Part shown: positions 25,546-35,104 of the stretch, piece after piece | Layout: the number at the start of each line of letters is the position of its first letter | Numbering within the stretch: position 1 is the stretch's first letter | DNA from: Halorussus lipolyticus | GTDB lineage: Archaea > Halobacteriota > Halobacteria > Halobacteriales > Haladaptataceae | DNA length: 64,000 nt | Direction: 5' to 3' | Assembly (NCBI RefSeq): GCF_029338375.1 | Contig: NZ_CP119804.1 | Coordinates: 1,240,001 to 1,304,000, forward strand | Program-made: the position numbers and the translations under genes | The notes under the pieces: generated by a model | Told to the model about the DNA's origin: nothing | The model's input: the letters and a program-made list of their open reading frames with translations, nothing else | The model's database searches: none

Positions 25546-27777
25546 CTACCGTTCGCTCACGACGTGTCGGAGACCGAACAGCGTCAGAAGCGCGAGGACT
25601 GACGCCATCGGGGTGAATCCCGGAACCGACCCGTCGGTCCCTGAAGTATCGTCCGCCGAGCGAGTCTCGTCCGCCATCGCTTGCTCGCTCTCCTGACCGC
25701 AGTCCGTGACCACCGTGTCGCCGTCTCGGACGGAACTCTCACCCGAGACAGCGAACTCCAGTTGGACGGAGTCCCCACTGGTCGTCCGAACCTCGAAGGT
25801 GTACTCGCCGTCGTCCGAAAGTTCGACCGTCCGGGATTCGCCCGGTCCCACTGTCACCGCGTCGGCGACACCGCCGACCGAGTACACGAGCGGAATCGCC
25901 GTGGGGTTGTTCAGCACTGCCTGCGGTTGCCCGTCTCGACACGCAATCTCGGCGCTCGCGGTCACGTCCTCGGGGGACACGTCCTCGATTCCGAACCGGA
26001 GTACCTTCCGGTCTCCCTCGTGGCCGTGCGGTTCGACGTACCGAACTTCACCGCTCGGACCGCTCGCGGCCATCTCGACTCGGTAGTTCTCACGGGTCAG
26101 GTTCTGGTTGTACTGATTTTCGAGGGTCCATCCCGGCATCTCTCTGCTCTCGGCCATCGGCTTCCCGAGGTCCGTCCGATACAGGGTCGCTTGCCCCAGA
26201 TACGTCCCGTTCAGGTCTCTGACGTGGACCTCCTCGGGTCGAGCCACGCCCTCCGCTTCCGACTGTCTCTCGACCGTCGTGTACAGGAGTACGCCGTCCG
26301 TCTGAATCATCGACCCGACGGCCAGATTGCGACCGGAGGAGTCGCCTTCGAACTCGAACCACTCGTGGTCGGTCGGCCGAGCGAAGTGGCTCGTCTTGTA
26401 GAGGTACGAGGTGTTCGTCTCCCCTCGAATCAGCACCGTCAGTTGGAAGCTTCCCGGCGGTCCCATCGATTCGATAGTGTACATCAGGTAGCGCAGTTTG
26501 TCGGGTAGCTCCTTGGCCCTCTCGTAGGCCGTCACGACGCGCTCCGGCGGGTCGAACGTCGTCGCGGTCTCGCCGGTCGTCGTGTTGACGAACACGCGGG
26601 TCGGTGCCGGGTCCACCGTGAACGAGAGATACGCCCCGCCGTCTATCTTCGCGACGCTGTCCCACTTCCACGAGTCCAACCGCGGTGGTTCCGGTCCGGA
26701 GTGGCGAGCGAGGACTTCGCCGGTCGAGTGGTTTCTGAGGACGTACTCGCCATCGACGTGTAACAGCACTCGGGACGGGCTATCGTAGAGAATATCGTCG
26801 TTGTGGTAGCTCCACCGCACGTCTCCGGTATCAGGGTTCACGATGAACTCTTGGTTGTGATTCGTCCAGAAGCGGACGTCGCCACGCATTCGCTCGGCGA
26901 CGTAGCCGTCGTTCGGCGCGTCCCACGTCCACGCCGGTTCGCCGGTCGCCACGTCACGGGCGTAGAAGGTGGCCTTGCTTCCGGGCCGCGTGAGCAGTAG
27001 GTCGCCGACTCGCTCGGTGAGGACGTACTCGTTTGCGACGAACTTCGTCCACCGCTCGTTCAGGTCCGTATCCAAGGCCCCGTACCGAGACCCGTCGCCG
27101 ATTTCTCCCGAACACCCGCTGGCTCCCTCGGCTTGGCAGTCGGTGTCGTCGAGGGTCTCGAAGGTTATCGTCCCGTCGGCGTAGTCCGCGCTTTCGAGTT
27201 CGTACTCGGTCTCGTACCGGGCCAGTTCCGTCGGTTCGGTCCCGACGCCGTACTTCCGGACGCCCGCTTTACTGACGACGAACACGGCGGAGTCCGTCGC
27301 AAACATCGCCTCGAACTGCGCGTCGAGTTTTCCGAGGTCGAACTGCTTCCACTCGTCGCCTCGCTTCGCCACGGCAGAAATCGTCCGCCCGTACCGGACG
27401 ACCAGCGTGTCGCCGACGACCCGGCCGTCGAACCGCTCGGAACTCTCTTTGGTCCACTCGGCGTCCGCGACGGCCTCGGTAGTCACGATGTTCGTGGTGT
27501 TGTTCCCGACGAGTACGTGGATGGCGGGCTTGGTATGACCCGACGACGACGGGAAGGTCGCCCCGCCGACGAAGACGAACTCGCCCGCGGAACCGAGACG
27601 GTTCTGAATCGGGTCCGTCTCGTTCACCGTGACGTTCCAGTCGGTCTGACCCGACTCTCGAACGTCGCGGTCGGTCGCCGTCTGTACGTGGTGGCCTGCT
27701 GGCTGGCCCCCGGTGGCACCGACGGGAACAGCCATCGAGAACAGGACGACGACGGCTAAAAAGAGCGATTTTCTCAT
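25546..27777 (-). CDS. PGF-CTERM surface protein with propeller-like repeats
   Basis: This 743-residue protein has a Sec signal (residues 1-20: KSLFLAVVVLFSMAVPVG), a long extracellular region of beta strands with several GEFVF/GDTLVVR/GDLLLTR-type turns suggestive of a PQQ-like beta-propeller, many N-x-S/T sequons, and a C-terminal tripartite sorting signal: Thr/Ser/Asp linker, PGF, hydrophobic helix, Arg tail. That is the archaeosortase A (PGF-CTERM) signature, implying lipid-linked anchoring at the cell surface. A BRE/TATA pair (CGAAAACAATTTAC, minus strand at 27801-27814) sits about 27 nt before the ATG. Confidence 0.85.
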   Translation of the reverse strand: MRKSLFLAVVVLFSMAVPVGATGGQPAGHHVQTATDRDVRESGQTDWNVTVNETDPIQNRLGSAGEFVFVGGATFPSSSGHTKPAIHVLVGNNTTNIVTTEAVADAEWTKESSERFDGRVVGDTLVVRYGRTISAVAKRGDEWKQFDLGKLDAQFEAMFATDSAVFVVSKAGVRKYGVGTEPTELARYETEYELESADYADGTITFETLDDTDCQAEGASGCSGEIGDGSRYGALDTDLNERWTKFVANEYVLTERVGDLLLTRPGSKATFYARDVATGEPAWTWDAPNDGYVAERMRGDVRFWTNHNQEFIVNPDTGDVRWSYHNDDILYDSPSRVLLHVDGEYVLRNHSTGEVLARHSGPEPPRLDSWKWDSVAKIDGGAYLSFTVDPAPTRVFVNTTTGETATTFDPPERVVTAYERAKELPDKLRYLMYTIESMGPPGSFQLTVLIRGETNTSYLYKTSHFARPTDHEWFEFEGDSSGRNLAVGSMIQTDGVLLYTTVERQSEAEGVARPEEVHVRDLNGTYLGQATLYRTDLGKPMAESREMPGWTLENQYNQNLTRENYRVEMAASGPSGEVRYVEPHGHEGDRKVLRFGIEDVSPEDVTASAEIACRDGQPQAVLNNPTAIPLVYSVGGVADAVTVGPGESRTVELSDDGEYTFEVRTTSGDSVQLEFAVSGESSVRDGDTVVTDCGQESEQAMADETRSADDTSGTDGSVPGFTPMASVLALLTLFGLRHVVSER

Positions 27778-27900
27778 GCCGCCGTGTTGTTATGTGCATC
27801 GTAAATTGTTTTCGACTAGCATATCGGCGGGGGATTCAATGCACTAGATATGTCTTTGAGAAATATAAATGATTCTTAAGGAAATGAAATTGTGTTTATC

Positions 27901-29103
27901 CTACCAAGCGTACTCGTCTCGCGGGTCCACGTCGTCGCGCTCGCTGTCGTAGATTCGCTCGCCTTCCACGAAGACCTGTGTGGCGTCCGAGTCCAACTCG
28001 AACATCGGGCCGTCCCAGACCACGAGGTCCGCGTCGGTGCCCTCCTCTACGGTCCCCACGCGGTCCTCGATGCCCAGAATCTCGGCGGGGTTCCGGGTGA
28101 CGGTCTTCAGCGCGGATTCTTCGGGAAGGCCCTCGCGGACCGCCAGTCCGACGCACACGTCCAGATGCTCTTGGGGCAGGACCGGCGCGTCGGTCTGGAT
28201 GGCGACCTTGACGCCCGCGTCGTGGAGGATGCCCGGCGTCTCGAAGGTGATGTTGCGGAGTTCGTACTTACTGGCCGACGAAATCGTGGGACCGACTACG
28301 GCGGGCACGTCGCGTTCCACGAACTCCTCGGCCAGCACGTGGCCCTCCGTCGCGTGTTCGATGGAGAGGTTGTCGATGCCGAACTCGTCGGCGATGCGGA
28401 ACACCGTGGCGATGTCGTCGGCGCGGTGGGCGTGGACCCGGAGGGGCAAGTCGCCCTCGACGACCCGCGCCAGATTCTCCATTCCCAAATCGCGCTCGAA
28501 GGGTTCGCCCTCCGACTGCTTGTGGTCTCGCTCGGCGATGTAGTCCTCAGCCTCCATCAGGGCCTGTCGGAGCGTGGCCGCCACGCCGGGCCGGGTCGAA
28601 GGTTGGCGGTCCTTCTCGTCGCCGTGGAACCGCTTGGGGTTCTCGCCGAACGCGGCCTTCATGCCGTCCTCCTGAATCAGCATTCGGTCGGCCACCTTCC
28701 CGTATGTCTTCATCGAGCAAATGATGCCGCCGACCACGTTCGCGCTCCCCATCCGGGCCGAGACGGTGGTCACGCCGCCCTGAAAGGCGTGTTTCAGTTC
28801 GTCGTCTCGGGGGTGGAACCCGTCGAGGGCGTTGACCTGCGGGGTCACGGGGTCGGAAACCTCGTTGAAGTCGCCGTCCTCGGGTTCGCCCCACTCGGCC
28901 ATCCCGGCGTGGCTATGGGCGTCCACGAGGCCCGGCGTGACGTGGGCACCCTCGGCGTCGAGGACTTCGGCCTCGTCCGGTACTTCGACCACCTCGTCGT
29001 GACCGACCGCAGAAATCTCGCCGTCTTCGAAAAGTACCGTTCCGCCGTGTATCGTCCCGCGCTCCGCCACCGTGTGGACCGTCCCATTGACGATTGCTCG
29101 CAT
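27901..29103 (-). CDS. Amidohydrolase (imidazolonepropionase/prolidase-like)
   Basis: The 400-residue metal-dependent amidohydrolase has the N-terminal beta sandwich (GTVLFEDGEISAVG), the HSHAG metal site in GLVDAHSHAGMAEWG, a conserved SIEHATEGHVLAEE site and QTDAPVLPQEHLDV with the metal Asp, and the C-terminal KTVTRNPAEILGIEDRVGTVEEGTDADLVVWDG block. The catalysed reaction cannot be told; homologues are usually simply called amidohydrolases. The ATG at 29103 was chosen because it starts the family N-terminus MRAIVNGTVHTV. It is divergent from the S9 peptidase. Confidence 0.92.
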   Translation of the reverse strand: MRAIVNGTVHTVAERGTIHGGTVLFEDGEISAVGHDEVVEVPDEAEVLDAEGAHVTPGLVDAHSHAGMAEWGEPEDGDFNEVSDPVTPQVNALDGFHPRDDELKHAFQGGVTTVSARMGSANVVGGIICSMKTYGKVADRMLIQEDGMKAAFGENPKRFHGDEKDRQPSTRPGVAATLRQALMEAEDYIAERDHKQSEGEPFERDLGMENLARVVEGDLPLRVHAHRADDIATVFRIADEFGIDNLSIEHATEGHVLAEEFVERDVPAVVGPTISSASKYELRNITFETPGILHDAGVKVAIQTDAPVLPQEHLDVCVGLAVREGLPEESALKTVTRNPAEILGIEDRVGTVEEGTDADLVVWDGPMFELDSDATQVFVEGERIYDSERDDVDPRDEYAW

Positions 29104-29208
29104 ACCTCGAAGGTGAGAAAGCGTCGGCATGAGCATTTCGGTTCGAAGTACCTCCCGGTCCTCGCCGCTACCCCGAGACATAAGCCCGCGTCACTCGATA
29201 CCACGGCC

Positions 29209-31080
29209 ATGTACCGACGGGACCTTAGAGACACTTCGACCGACGACCTGCTGGCCGACGCCGCCACCGCAGAGATGGCCGAGCAGGCGATTCCGGAACC
29301 CGAGGAGACCGACGGAAATCGCCTCGCCTACGCCGCCTCCAGAGAGCATCGCACCGACCTCTACCTGAAAGACGGTAGTGAGACACGCAAACTCACGAGC
29401 AGGGGCCTCCTCGCTCAACGCTACACTCACCTCGACCCCCGGTGGTTCGACTGGCACCCCGAGGGAGAGACCATCGCCTACGCCGGCGAGGACGACGACG
29501 GCCTCTCGATTTGGACCGTGGACACCGAGTCCGGCGAGAAGACCCGCGTGACCAACCACTCAGCCCTCGACTCCAACCCCCGATTCTCGCCGGGCGGCGA
29601 CGAAATCGCGTTCGTGACCGACAACTGGTCGCCCGGAAGCCTCGCGGTGGCCTCCGCGGATGGCCGCCGCGTCGAGGTTCTGCGCGACGACGAGTACCTC
29701 TACACCGACCCGCGGTGGGCCGACGACGACGACCTCTACGCGGTTCGAATGCGCCACCGGGACCTCTCGGACCGCGCGAGTCAAGTCGTCCGGGTGAGTC
29801 GAGACGGCGAGGTCGACCCCGTCTTCGCCGGCGATTCGGTGAACGCCTACGCGCCGCGGCCTCGCCCCGGTTCGGCCACCGACGAAATCGCGTTCGTCCA
29901 CGACGAGAGCGGCTTCGACGCCCTCTATCTCGCCGGCCCCGAACGCGCCGAACCCGAGCAGTTGCTGGCCGAGGCCGGCACCGACTTGGGTGCCCCGGCG
30001 TGGGATTCCGCGGGCGAGAAACTCGCGGTCACGGCCACCCGGAGCGGGAACGTGGAAGTCCGAACCGTGGCCCCCGACTCGGGCGAGACCGAGGTCCTGA
30101 CCGACGAACCGGGAGACCGGTATTTCCCCGAGTGGCGGGGTGGCGACGTTCTCGCAGTCGCCGCGGACCCGACCACGCCACCGGAGGTCCGGAACGTCTC
30201 GGCCGGCGAGCGCGTGGTGGGGCGACCCCCGGCGGGCCTCGAATCCCGGTTCGTGGACCCCGAGACAATCACCTACGATTCGACAGGTGGCGTCGAAATC
30301 CACGCGATGGTCTACCTGCCCGAAGGCCACGACGACGCCGACCCCGACTCGGTGCCCCTGCTGGTCCACCCCCACGGCGGTCCCACCGCGTTCGACGGTT
30401 ACGAGTTCAACTACCGCGCCCAGTACTTCGCTCGGCAGGGCTTCGCGGTAATCGAGCCGAATTACCGCGGTTCGTCTGGTTTCGGCCGGGAGTTCCGGGA
30501 CCGCAACGACTTCGCGTGGGGCGAGGGCGACTTGGACGACGTGGTGAACGCCGCCGACGCGCTGGCCGACCGCTACGACGCGGTGGACCCCGACCGGGCG
30601 GGCATCTTCGGCGGGAGCGGCGGCGGCCTGATGACGGTCAACGCCCTCGGGAGGACCGACCGGTTTGACGCCGGCGCGGCGTTCTACGGCGTCTACGACT
30701 ACGAGACGTTCTCCGACGACACCGACGACGTGGGGTGGCGACTCATGAAGCGCGAACTGGGCTACCCCGCGACCGACATCGAGAACTACCGCGAGGCCAG
30801 CCCCATCCGGAGCGTGCCCGACATCGAGGCACCCCTGCTGGTCCTCCACGGCGAGGAGGACGTGCGCGTCCCCCTCAGCCAGTCCGAGCAGTTGGTTGAC
30901 GAACTCGACAAGCACGGCAAGACCTACGAGTTCCAAACCTACGACGACGAACCCCACGGGTTCCGCAAGCGCGAGAACGTCCTCGACGCCTACTCGCGAG
31001 TCGCCGACCTGTTCGCCAAGTACCTCGAAGTGGACCCCGACGACGGGAGCAGTCGGCCCCACCGCCCCGACGACGAGTGA
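29209..31080 (+). CDS. S9 family prolyl oligopeptidase-type peptidase
   Basis: The 623-residue protein has an N-terminal beta-propeller (residues about 40-350) with repeating DPRW/NPRFSPGGDEIAFVTD-type blades, and a C-terminal alpha/beta-hydrolase domain. The nucleophile lies in GGSGGG (Ser470), the Asp in HGEEDVRVPL and the His in DDEPHGF. It should cleave oligopeptides, dipeptidyl- or acylaminoacyl-peptidase style, in the cytoplasm since no signal peptide is seen. The ATG at 29209 was chosen over an implausibly long upstream extension that runs antisense to the amidohydrolase. Confidence 0.94.
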   Translation: MYRRDLRDTSTDDLLADAATAEMAEQAIPEPEETDGNRLAYAASREHRTDLYLKDGSETRKLTSRGLLAQRYTHLDPRWFDWHPEGETIAYAGEDDDGLSIWTVDTESGEKTRVTNHSALDSNPRFSPGGDEIAFVTDNWSPGSLAVASADGRRVEVLRDDEYLYTDPRWADDDDLYAVRMRHRDLSDRASQVVRVSRDGEVDPVFAGDSVNAYAPRPRPGSATDEIAFVHDESGFDALYLAGPERAEPEQLLAEAGTDLGAPAWDSAGEKLAVTATRSGNVEVRTVAPDSGETEVLTDEPGDRYFPEWRGGDVLAVAADPTTPPEVRNVSAGERVVGRPPAGLESRFVDPETITYDSTGGVEIHAMVYLPEGHDDADPDSVPLLVHPHGGPTAFDGYEFNYRAQYFARQGFAVIEPNYRGSSGFGREFRDRNDFAWGEGDLDDVVNAADALADRYDAVDPDRAGIFGGSGGGLMTVNALGRTDRFDAGAAFYGVYDYETFSDDTDDVGWRLMKRELGYPATDIENYREASPIRSVPDIEAPLLVLHGEEDVRVPLSQSEQLVDELDKHGKTYEFQTYDDEPHGFRKRENVLDAYSRVADLFAKYLEVDPDDGSSRPHRPDDE

Positions 31081-31146
31081 TTGCGAGCGTATATATAATT
31101 CTTTGCGCGCGAAGACGGTCGCTCAGCGCCGCGCCGTCAGCATTTC

Positions 31147-33240
31147 TCAGAGCCACGCGGTCAGCATGTTCCAGTAGGCGAGTTGCCAGAGGACCACCAC
31201 CAGCGCCACGGCGACCAGCGTGTAGTGAACTCGGCCGAACAGGCCCCAGTAGCGGTCGGTCCACGCGAGGACTGCGCCGGCGACGACTCCGAGCGTGGCG
31301 AGGCCGAAGACGACCGGGACCGCGAGGAGCGCCTGCATGCTCGGCGGACGAGTCACGATGCTGAAGGGGTCGGTGAGCAGAAGCGCGAGAAACCCGACCA
31401 CGAACCCGATAGCGAGCAGGCCGGCGAATCCGGCCAGCCATCGGAGAGCGCGAGGTCGGTCGGTCGCTCTCGGGCCGCCGTTCGCTCGAATGCCGAGACC
31501 CGACTCTCCCCGGCCGCGCCGCCGGCGTCGCCACCCGCGGAACCGCCGCCAGAGGGCCGCCGTCGGCCACCCGAGGAGCGCGGACGCCAGAATCAGGAGC
31601 GCGCCGCCGAACAGGCCGCCCTGCACCGCGGTGGTCTCCCACCACCCGATGCGCTCGAAGCTCTGGGGCGCGGCGTCGTCGAAGAAGACGTAGCTCGCTC
31701 GGCCCTCCTCGACGCGGAAGGCCATCCGGCCGTCGCCGCCGACCTCCTCAAAGAGGGTGGGACCGGTCCGAATCCAGCGTTGGGTGCCCCGTCCGGGCCG
31801 GGAGGTCACGAGGACCGCGGTCTCCTCGCCGCCGCCTTCGGCACTCCCTCCATTTCCGGCCACTCGGACCCGGAAGTCGCCGTTCACCGCGGCGATTTTC
31901 GTGAAGTCGGTGTCGGAGATTCGCGTCGTGCGGAAGGCCCCGGTGAACGCCGACATCGGCGGGTCGGCGATGCGGGTTCCACCGTCCGCGTTCGCCTCGC
32001 CGCCGTCCGCGGCGGTCGGACTCGTGGGACCGGTCACGGGGGTCTCGGTCGGGAAGAAGCGGTCCATGAACCCGTCGTAGAACTCTTGGCGGGCCTGCAC
32101 GCCGCCGACCGAGTTGTAGGAGACGAACACGCCGAGATTTCGCTCGGGCATCAGCCAGAGGCCCGAGTGGAACAGTTGGGTGTCGCCGCCGTGGCCGACG
32201 ACGCGCACGCCGTTCTTGCTCTGCTCGTAGAAGCCGAAGGCCATCCCGTTGAGCGCGGGGTGATTGGCGAAGTGCTGGCGGTGCATGCGCTCGGTAGCGG
32301 ACGCCGAGAGGATTCGGGAGTCCTCGAACCGGCCGTCCTGCAAGTGGGCTATCATGAAGTTCGCCATATCGGTCGAAGTGGCGCTCATCGACCCGGCGGG
32401 CGGGATGCCGATGGTCTCGAACTCGCCTTCGACGTAGCGACCGTTCTGGTAGACGTAGCCCTCGGACATCCGGCCCGGAACCTCGGCCGGGACCGGTTGG
32501 CGGAAGGTACTGTGGGTCATGTCGAGAGGCGCGAACAGTTCGCGCTCGGCGTAGCGATTGAACGGCGTGCCCGCCTGCTTGGCGGCGATGTGGCCGGCGA
32601 GCGCCGCACCGTAATTCGAGTAGGAGGTGACCTCGCCCGGCGGTCGGACCCGAGCGGGCACTTCCTGAAGGGTCTCGCCGAGCGGTCGCACGTCCTCGGG
32701 CGAGCGAACGCCAACGCCGGTCAACTGCTCTTCGAACCCGGCGGTGTGGGTGGCGAGGTGTTCGAGCGTGACGGGTTCGCCGTACTTCTCGGGGACTCGA
32801 ACTCGGTCGAGGTACCGGTTCACGTCGGCGCTGGTGTCGAGTTCGCCGCGCTCGACCTGTTGTGCCACCGCGGTCCACGCGAACAGCTTCGAGACCGACC
32901 CGATGCGGAACATGGTCCGGTTCGCCGCGACCGGGGTGCGATTCCGGCGGTCGGCGTAACCGTACCCCTCCGCAAAGAGGAGTTCGCCGTCTTTGACGAC
33001 CGAGACAGTCGCTCCCGAGACGTGGTGTTCGTTCAAGTCCTCGGCCATCACAGCGTCCACGAAGGCTTCGACCTCCTCGCGGGAATCGACGCCGCGGTCC
33101 TGTCCGGTCTCCTGTGCGGTGGGTTCCTGTCCGGCGAGTCCGTGACCGGCCAGCGAGGACACCGCCAGCGCGGGAACGGCCGGCGCAGAGACGAGTAGGA
33201 CGACGAGCGCAAGTGTCAGCAGACGGGTTCTCCGACGCAT
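31147..33240 (-). CDS. Membrane-anchored beta-lactamase-fold serine hydrolase
   Basis: This 697-residue protein has a Sec signal (residues 1-27), a class C beta-lactamase/penicillin-binding-type domain with SVSK (115-118), YSN (207-209) and HGG, an extra C-terminal beta domain (about 440-540) and several C-terminal transmembrane helices (starting near 545, with further ones at about 610-690). Archaea lack peptidoglycan, so it probably acts as an esterase or D-aminopeptidase facing the cell exterior. The ATG at 33240 begins the signal peptide; an upstream start at 33285 would add unlikely residues. It is convergent with the S9 peptidase. Confidence 0.88.
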   Translation of the reverse strand: MRRRTRLLTLALVVLLVSAPAVPALAVSSLAGHGLAGQEPTAQETGQDRGVDSREEVEAFVDAVMAEDLNEHHVSGATVSVVKDGELLFAEGYGYADRRNRTPVAANRTMFRIGSVSKLFAWTAVAQQVERGELDTSADVNRYLDRVRVPEKYGEPVTLEHLATHTAGFEEQLTGVGVRSPEDVRPLGETLQEVPARVRPPGEVTSYSNYGAALAGHIAAKQAGTPFNRYAERELFAPLDMTHSTFRQPVPAEVPGRMSEGYVYQNGRYVEGEFETIGIPPAGSMSATSTDMANFMIAHLQDGRFEDSRILSASATERMHRQHFANHPALNGMAFGFYEQSKNGVRVVGHGGDTQLFHSGLWLMPERNLGVFVSYNSVGGVQARQEFYDGFMDRFFPTETPVTGPTSPTAADGGEANADGGTRIADPPMSAFTGAFRTTRISDTDFTKIAAVNGDFRVRVAGNGGSAEGGGEETAVLVTSRPGRGTQRWIRTGPTLFEEVGGDGRMAFRVEEGRASYVFFDDAAPQSFERIGWWETTAVQGGLFGGALLILASALLGWPTAALWRRFRGWRRRRRGRGESGLGIRANGGPRATDRPRALRWLAGFAGLLAIGFVVGFLALLLTDPFSIVTRPPSMQALLAVPVVFGLATLGVVAGAVLAWTDRYWGLFGRVHYTLVAVALVVVLWQLAYWNMLTAWL

Positions 33241-33281
33241 GACACTCGGATACGACGGACTGGTACTTATGTTTCCGGCGA

Positions 33282-33554
33282 GCACGACTGCGCAACTGCC
33301 GGAGTGCGCTCGGTATCCGGCACGAGACGTACCAAATCGACCCCGATAGCTACCGGACGGTGTACAACAACGTGCCCGCCCGCGGTCACGGCGAGGTCGG
33401 ACGACTCGTTCCCGCCAGCGGTCGGCAGGAGAGCGTGGCGGGTCGCCTCGGCCGTGACGAGGCGTCGTCGGCCGAGTCGTCGGGGCCGGAGAGTCAACGG
33501 AGGCCTCAGACGCCGTTCACGACGGAGACAACTATCCATTTACTAGACAACTAA
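33282..33554 (+). pseudogene. Truncated DUF4188-like C-terminal remnant
   Basis: This open stretch in one frame encodes ALGIRHETYQIDPDSYRTVY, VPARGHGEVGRLVPASG and SVAGRLG, which resembles the C-terminus of DUF4188 (YwhD/monooxygenase-like) proteins. The N-terminal two-thirds of such a protein is absent and no good start exists, so it is a relic. The rest of the 33241-33707 gap is AT-rich with one promoter (33679). I rate the family match as plausible only, since it is from memory. Confidence 0.4.
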
Positions 33555-33678
33555 GTACAATTCTAAGGCAATTATATACGGTCCTCCAGAACCTGTCATC
33601 CGACCGAACACCGAGTTCGTCTAACGTCTCGGCGCGAACGTCCAAGTCGCTCTCATCACGGAATCGGAAGGTCAAGCA

Positions 33679-33685
33679 TTTAATA
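33679..33685 (+). promoter_or_regulatory. TATA box of FAD oxidoreductase gene
   Basis: TTTAATA is centred about 26 nt before the ATG at 33708, consistent with a leaderless archaeal promoter. Confidence 0.65.
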
Positions 33686-33707
33686 GCCTGCGAAGAACCG
33701 TAGGGGT

Positions 33708-35078
33708 ATGAAGCGAGTCGACGTTGCCATCGTCGGCGGCGGCCCCGCCGGGACCGCCGCCGCGCAGGCCGCCGCCGAGGAGGGAGCCGACGCGCTCCTC
33801 GTCGAGAAGGGCGTCCCGCGTGCCGACCGCGAGGAGCTAGGACCCGATTCGACCGACGCCGCCGGGATGCTCGACTACTGGGTGGACATCATGGGCATTC
33901 CGTTCGAGGAGATTCCCGACCGCGTGGTCCTCCAAGAGTTGGACCGGACGGAGTTCATCGGCCCGAACGAGGCCTGCGTCATGGAGAACACCGGCATCGA
34001 ATCGTCCTACGACGGGTTCGGCTTCACCTTCCACCGGACCCGGATGGACGACTGGATGCGCGACCGGGCCGAGCAAGCGGGCGCACAGTACCGCGTCGGC
34101 GTCGGCGTGACCGACGTGGAAACCGACCTAACGGGCGCACCGACCCACACCCTCCACCTCTCGGACGGCGGCGAAATCGAGGCCGACTATCTGGTCCTCG
34201 CGGACGGTCCACAGCGACAGGTCACGATGCGGGCACTCGACCGGTTCTCGCCCGAGAATCGCCCCATCTCGCAGGTCATGGCCCCCGACGAGGCCAACCA
34301 CATCGCGTATCAGGAGTACCGGGAGTTTCCCGACGAGCTATTCGAACCGAACTCGCTCAAGTTCTGGTGGGGAATCATGCCCGGCGAGACGGCGTATCCG
34401 TGGATTTTCCCGAACGACGGCACGGTGGCTCGCGTCGGCCTCACGATGCCCATCGGGATGGACCTCGAAGACGTGGACAATCCCGACGAGTACGACCTCC
34501 TCCGGCCCGACGACGACGCCATCCCCCGGCCCGGCGAGTACGTAGACCGCCTGCTCGAACGCCAGTTCGGCGACGAGTACGACCTCGGCGATTTCCCGCG
34601 AGTGACCGACCGCGGCAAGAGCGAGGGCACCGAGACGTATCCAATCTCCTCGACTCGCCCCATCGACTCTCCTACCGACGCGAATATCGCCATCGCTGGC
34701 GGCGCGATGGGTACGACCTCGGCCTTCCACGAAGGGGGCTACCACGTCGCGGTCCGAACCGGGTCCATCGCGGGCGAACTCGCCGGAAAAGGACGCCTCG
34801 AAACCTACAACGACCGCTGGAAGGACGCCATCGGCGACGAGATTACCCGGAACGTCACCTTCGCGGACATCGTGGACGACTACGGCCCGCGCGACTGGGA
34901 CAAGGCGTTCTCCGCCGCCAGTGACATTCTGGCCGGCGAGAGCGAGAGCGGCCTGCTGAAGTACAAACTCTCGTCGGGACTGACGGGCGCGAAAATCGTC
35001 ACGAAGTACAAGACGGCCAAGCGCAAGTTCCGGAACGGCAAGTACGTCCAGTTCGCCGAATCCGAGTACACGGTCTGA
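33708..35078 (+). CDS. FAD-dependent oxidoreductase (geranylgeranyl reductase-like)
   Basis: The 456-residue flavoprotein begins with the Rossmann motif VAIVGGGPAGTAAAQAA and the ADALLVEKG acidic turn that binds FAD. It has a RTRMDDWMRDRAEQAGAQ helix, the VLADGPQRQV motif of the second dinucleotide segment, and a GGAMGTTSAFHEGGY site corresponding to the ADP-binding GD motif. The pattern is of the geranylgeranyl/digeranylgeranylglycerophospholipid reductase and FixC families that reduce isoprenoid double bonds or take electrons from ETF. The exact substrate is not determinable. It is convergent with the cupredoxin gene. Confidence 0.85.
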   Translation: MKRVDVAIVGGGPAGTAAAQAAAEEGADALLVEKGVPRADREELGPDSTDAAGMLDYWVDIMGIPFEEIPDRVVLQELDRTEFIGPNEACVMENTGIESSYDGFGFTFHRTRMDDWMRDRAEQAGAQYRVGVGVTDVETDLTGAPTHTLHLSDGGEIEADYLVLADGPQRQVTMRALDRFSPENRPISQVMAPDEANHIAYQEYREFPDELFEPNSLKFWWGIMPGETAYPWIFPNDGTVARVGLTMPIGMDLEDVDNPDEYDLLRPDDDAIPRPGEYVDRLLERQFGDEYDLGDFPRVTDRGKSEGTETYPISSTRPIDSPTDANIAIAGGAMGTTSAFHEGGYHVAVRTGSIAGELAGKGRLETYNDRWKDAIGDEITRNVTFADIVDDYGPRDWDKAFSAASDILAGESESGLLKYKLSSGLTGAKIVTKYKTAKRKFRNGKYVQFAESEYTV

Positions 35079-35104
35079 GACCCAAAAAGACGGACTAGCT
35101 CGAC

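Noticed and set aside
27892..29208. N-terminal extension of the S9 peptidase frame
   Set aside because: It is antisense to the amidohydrolase and not similar to S9 peptidases; the ATG at 29209 starts the conserved part.
31183..33198. 671-aa plus-strand frame opposite the beta-lactamase-like gene
   Set aside because: No domain visible, and the minus strand shows signal peptide and SxxK/YSN/HGG motifs.
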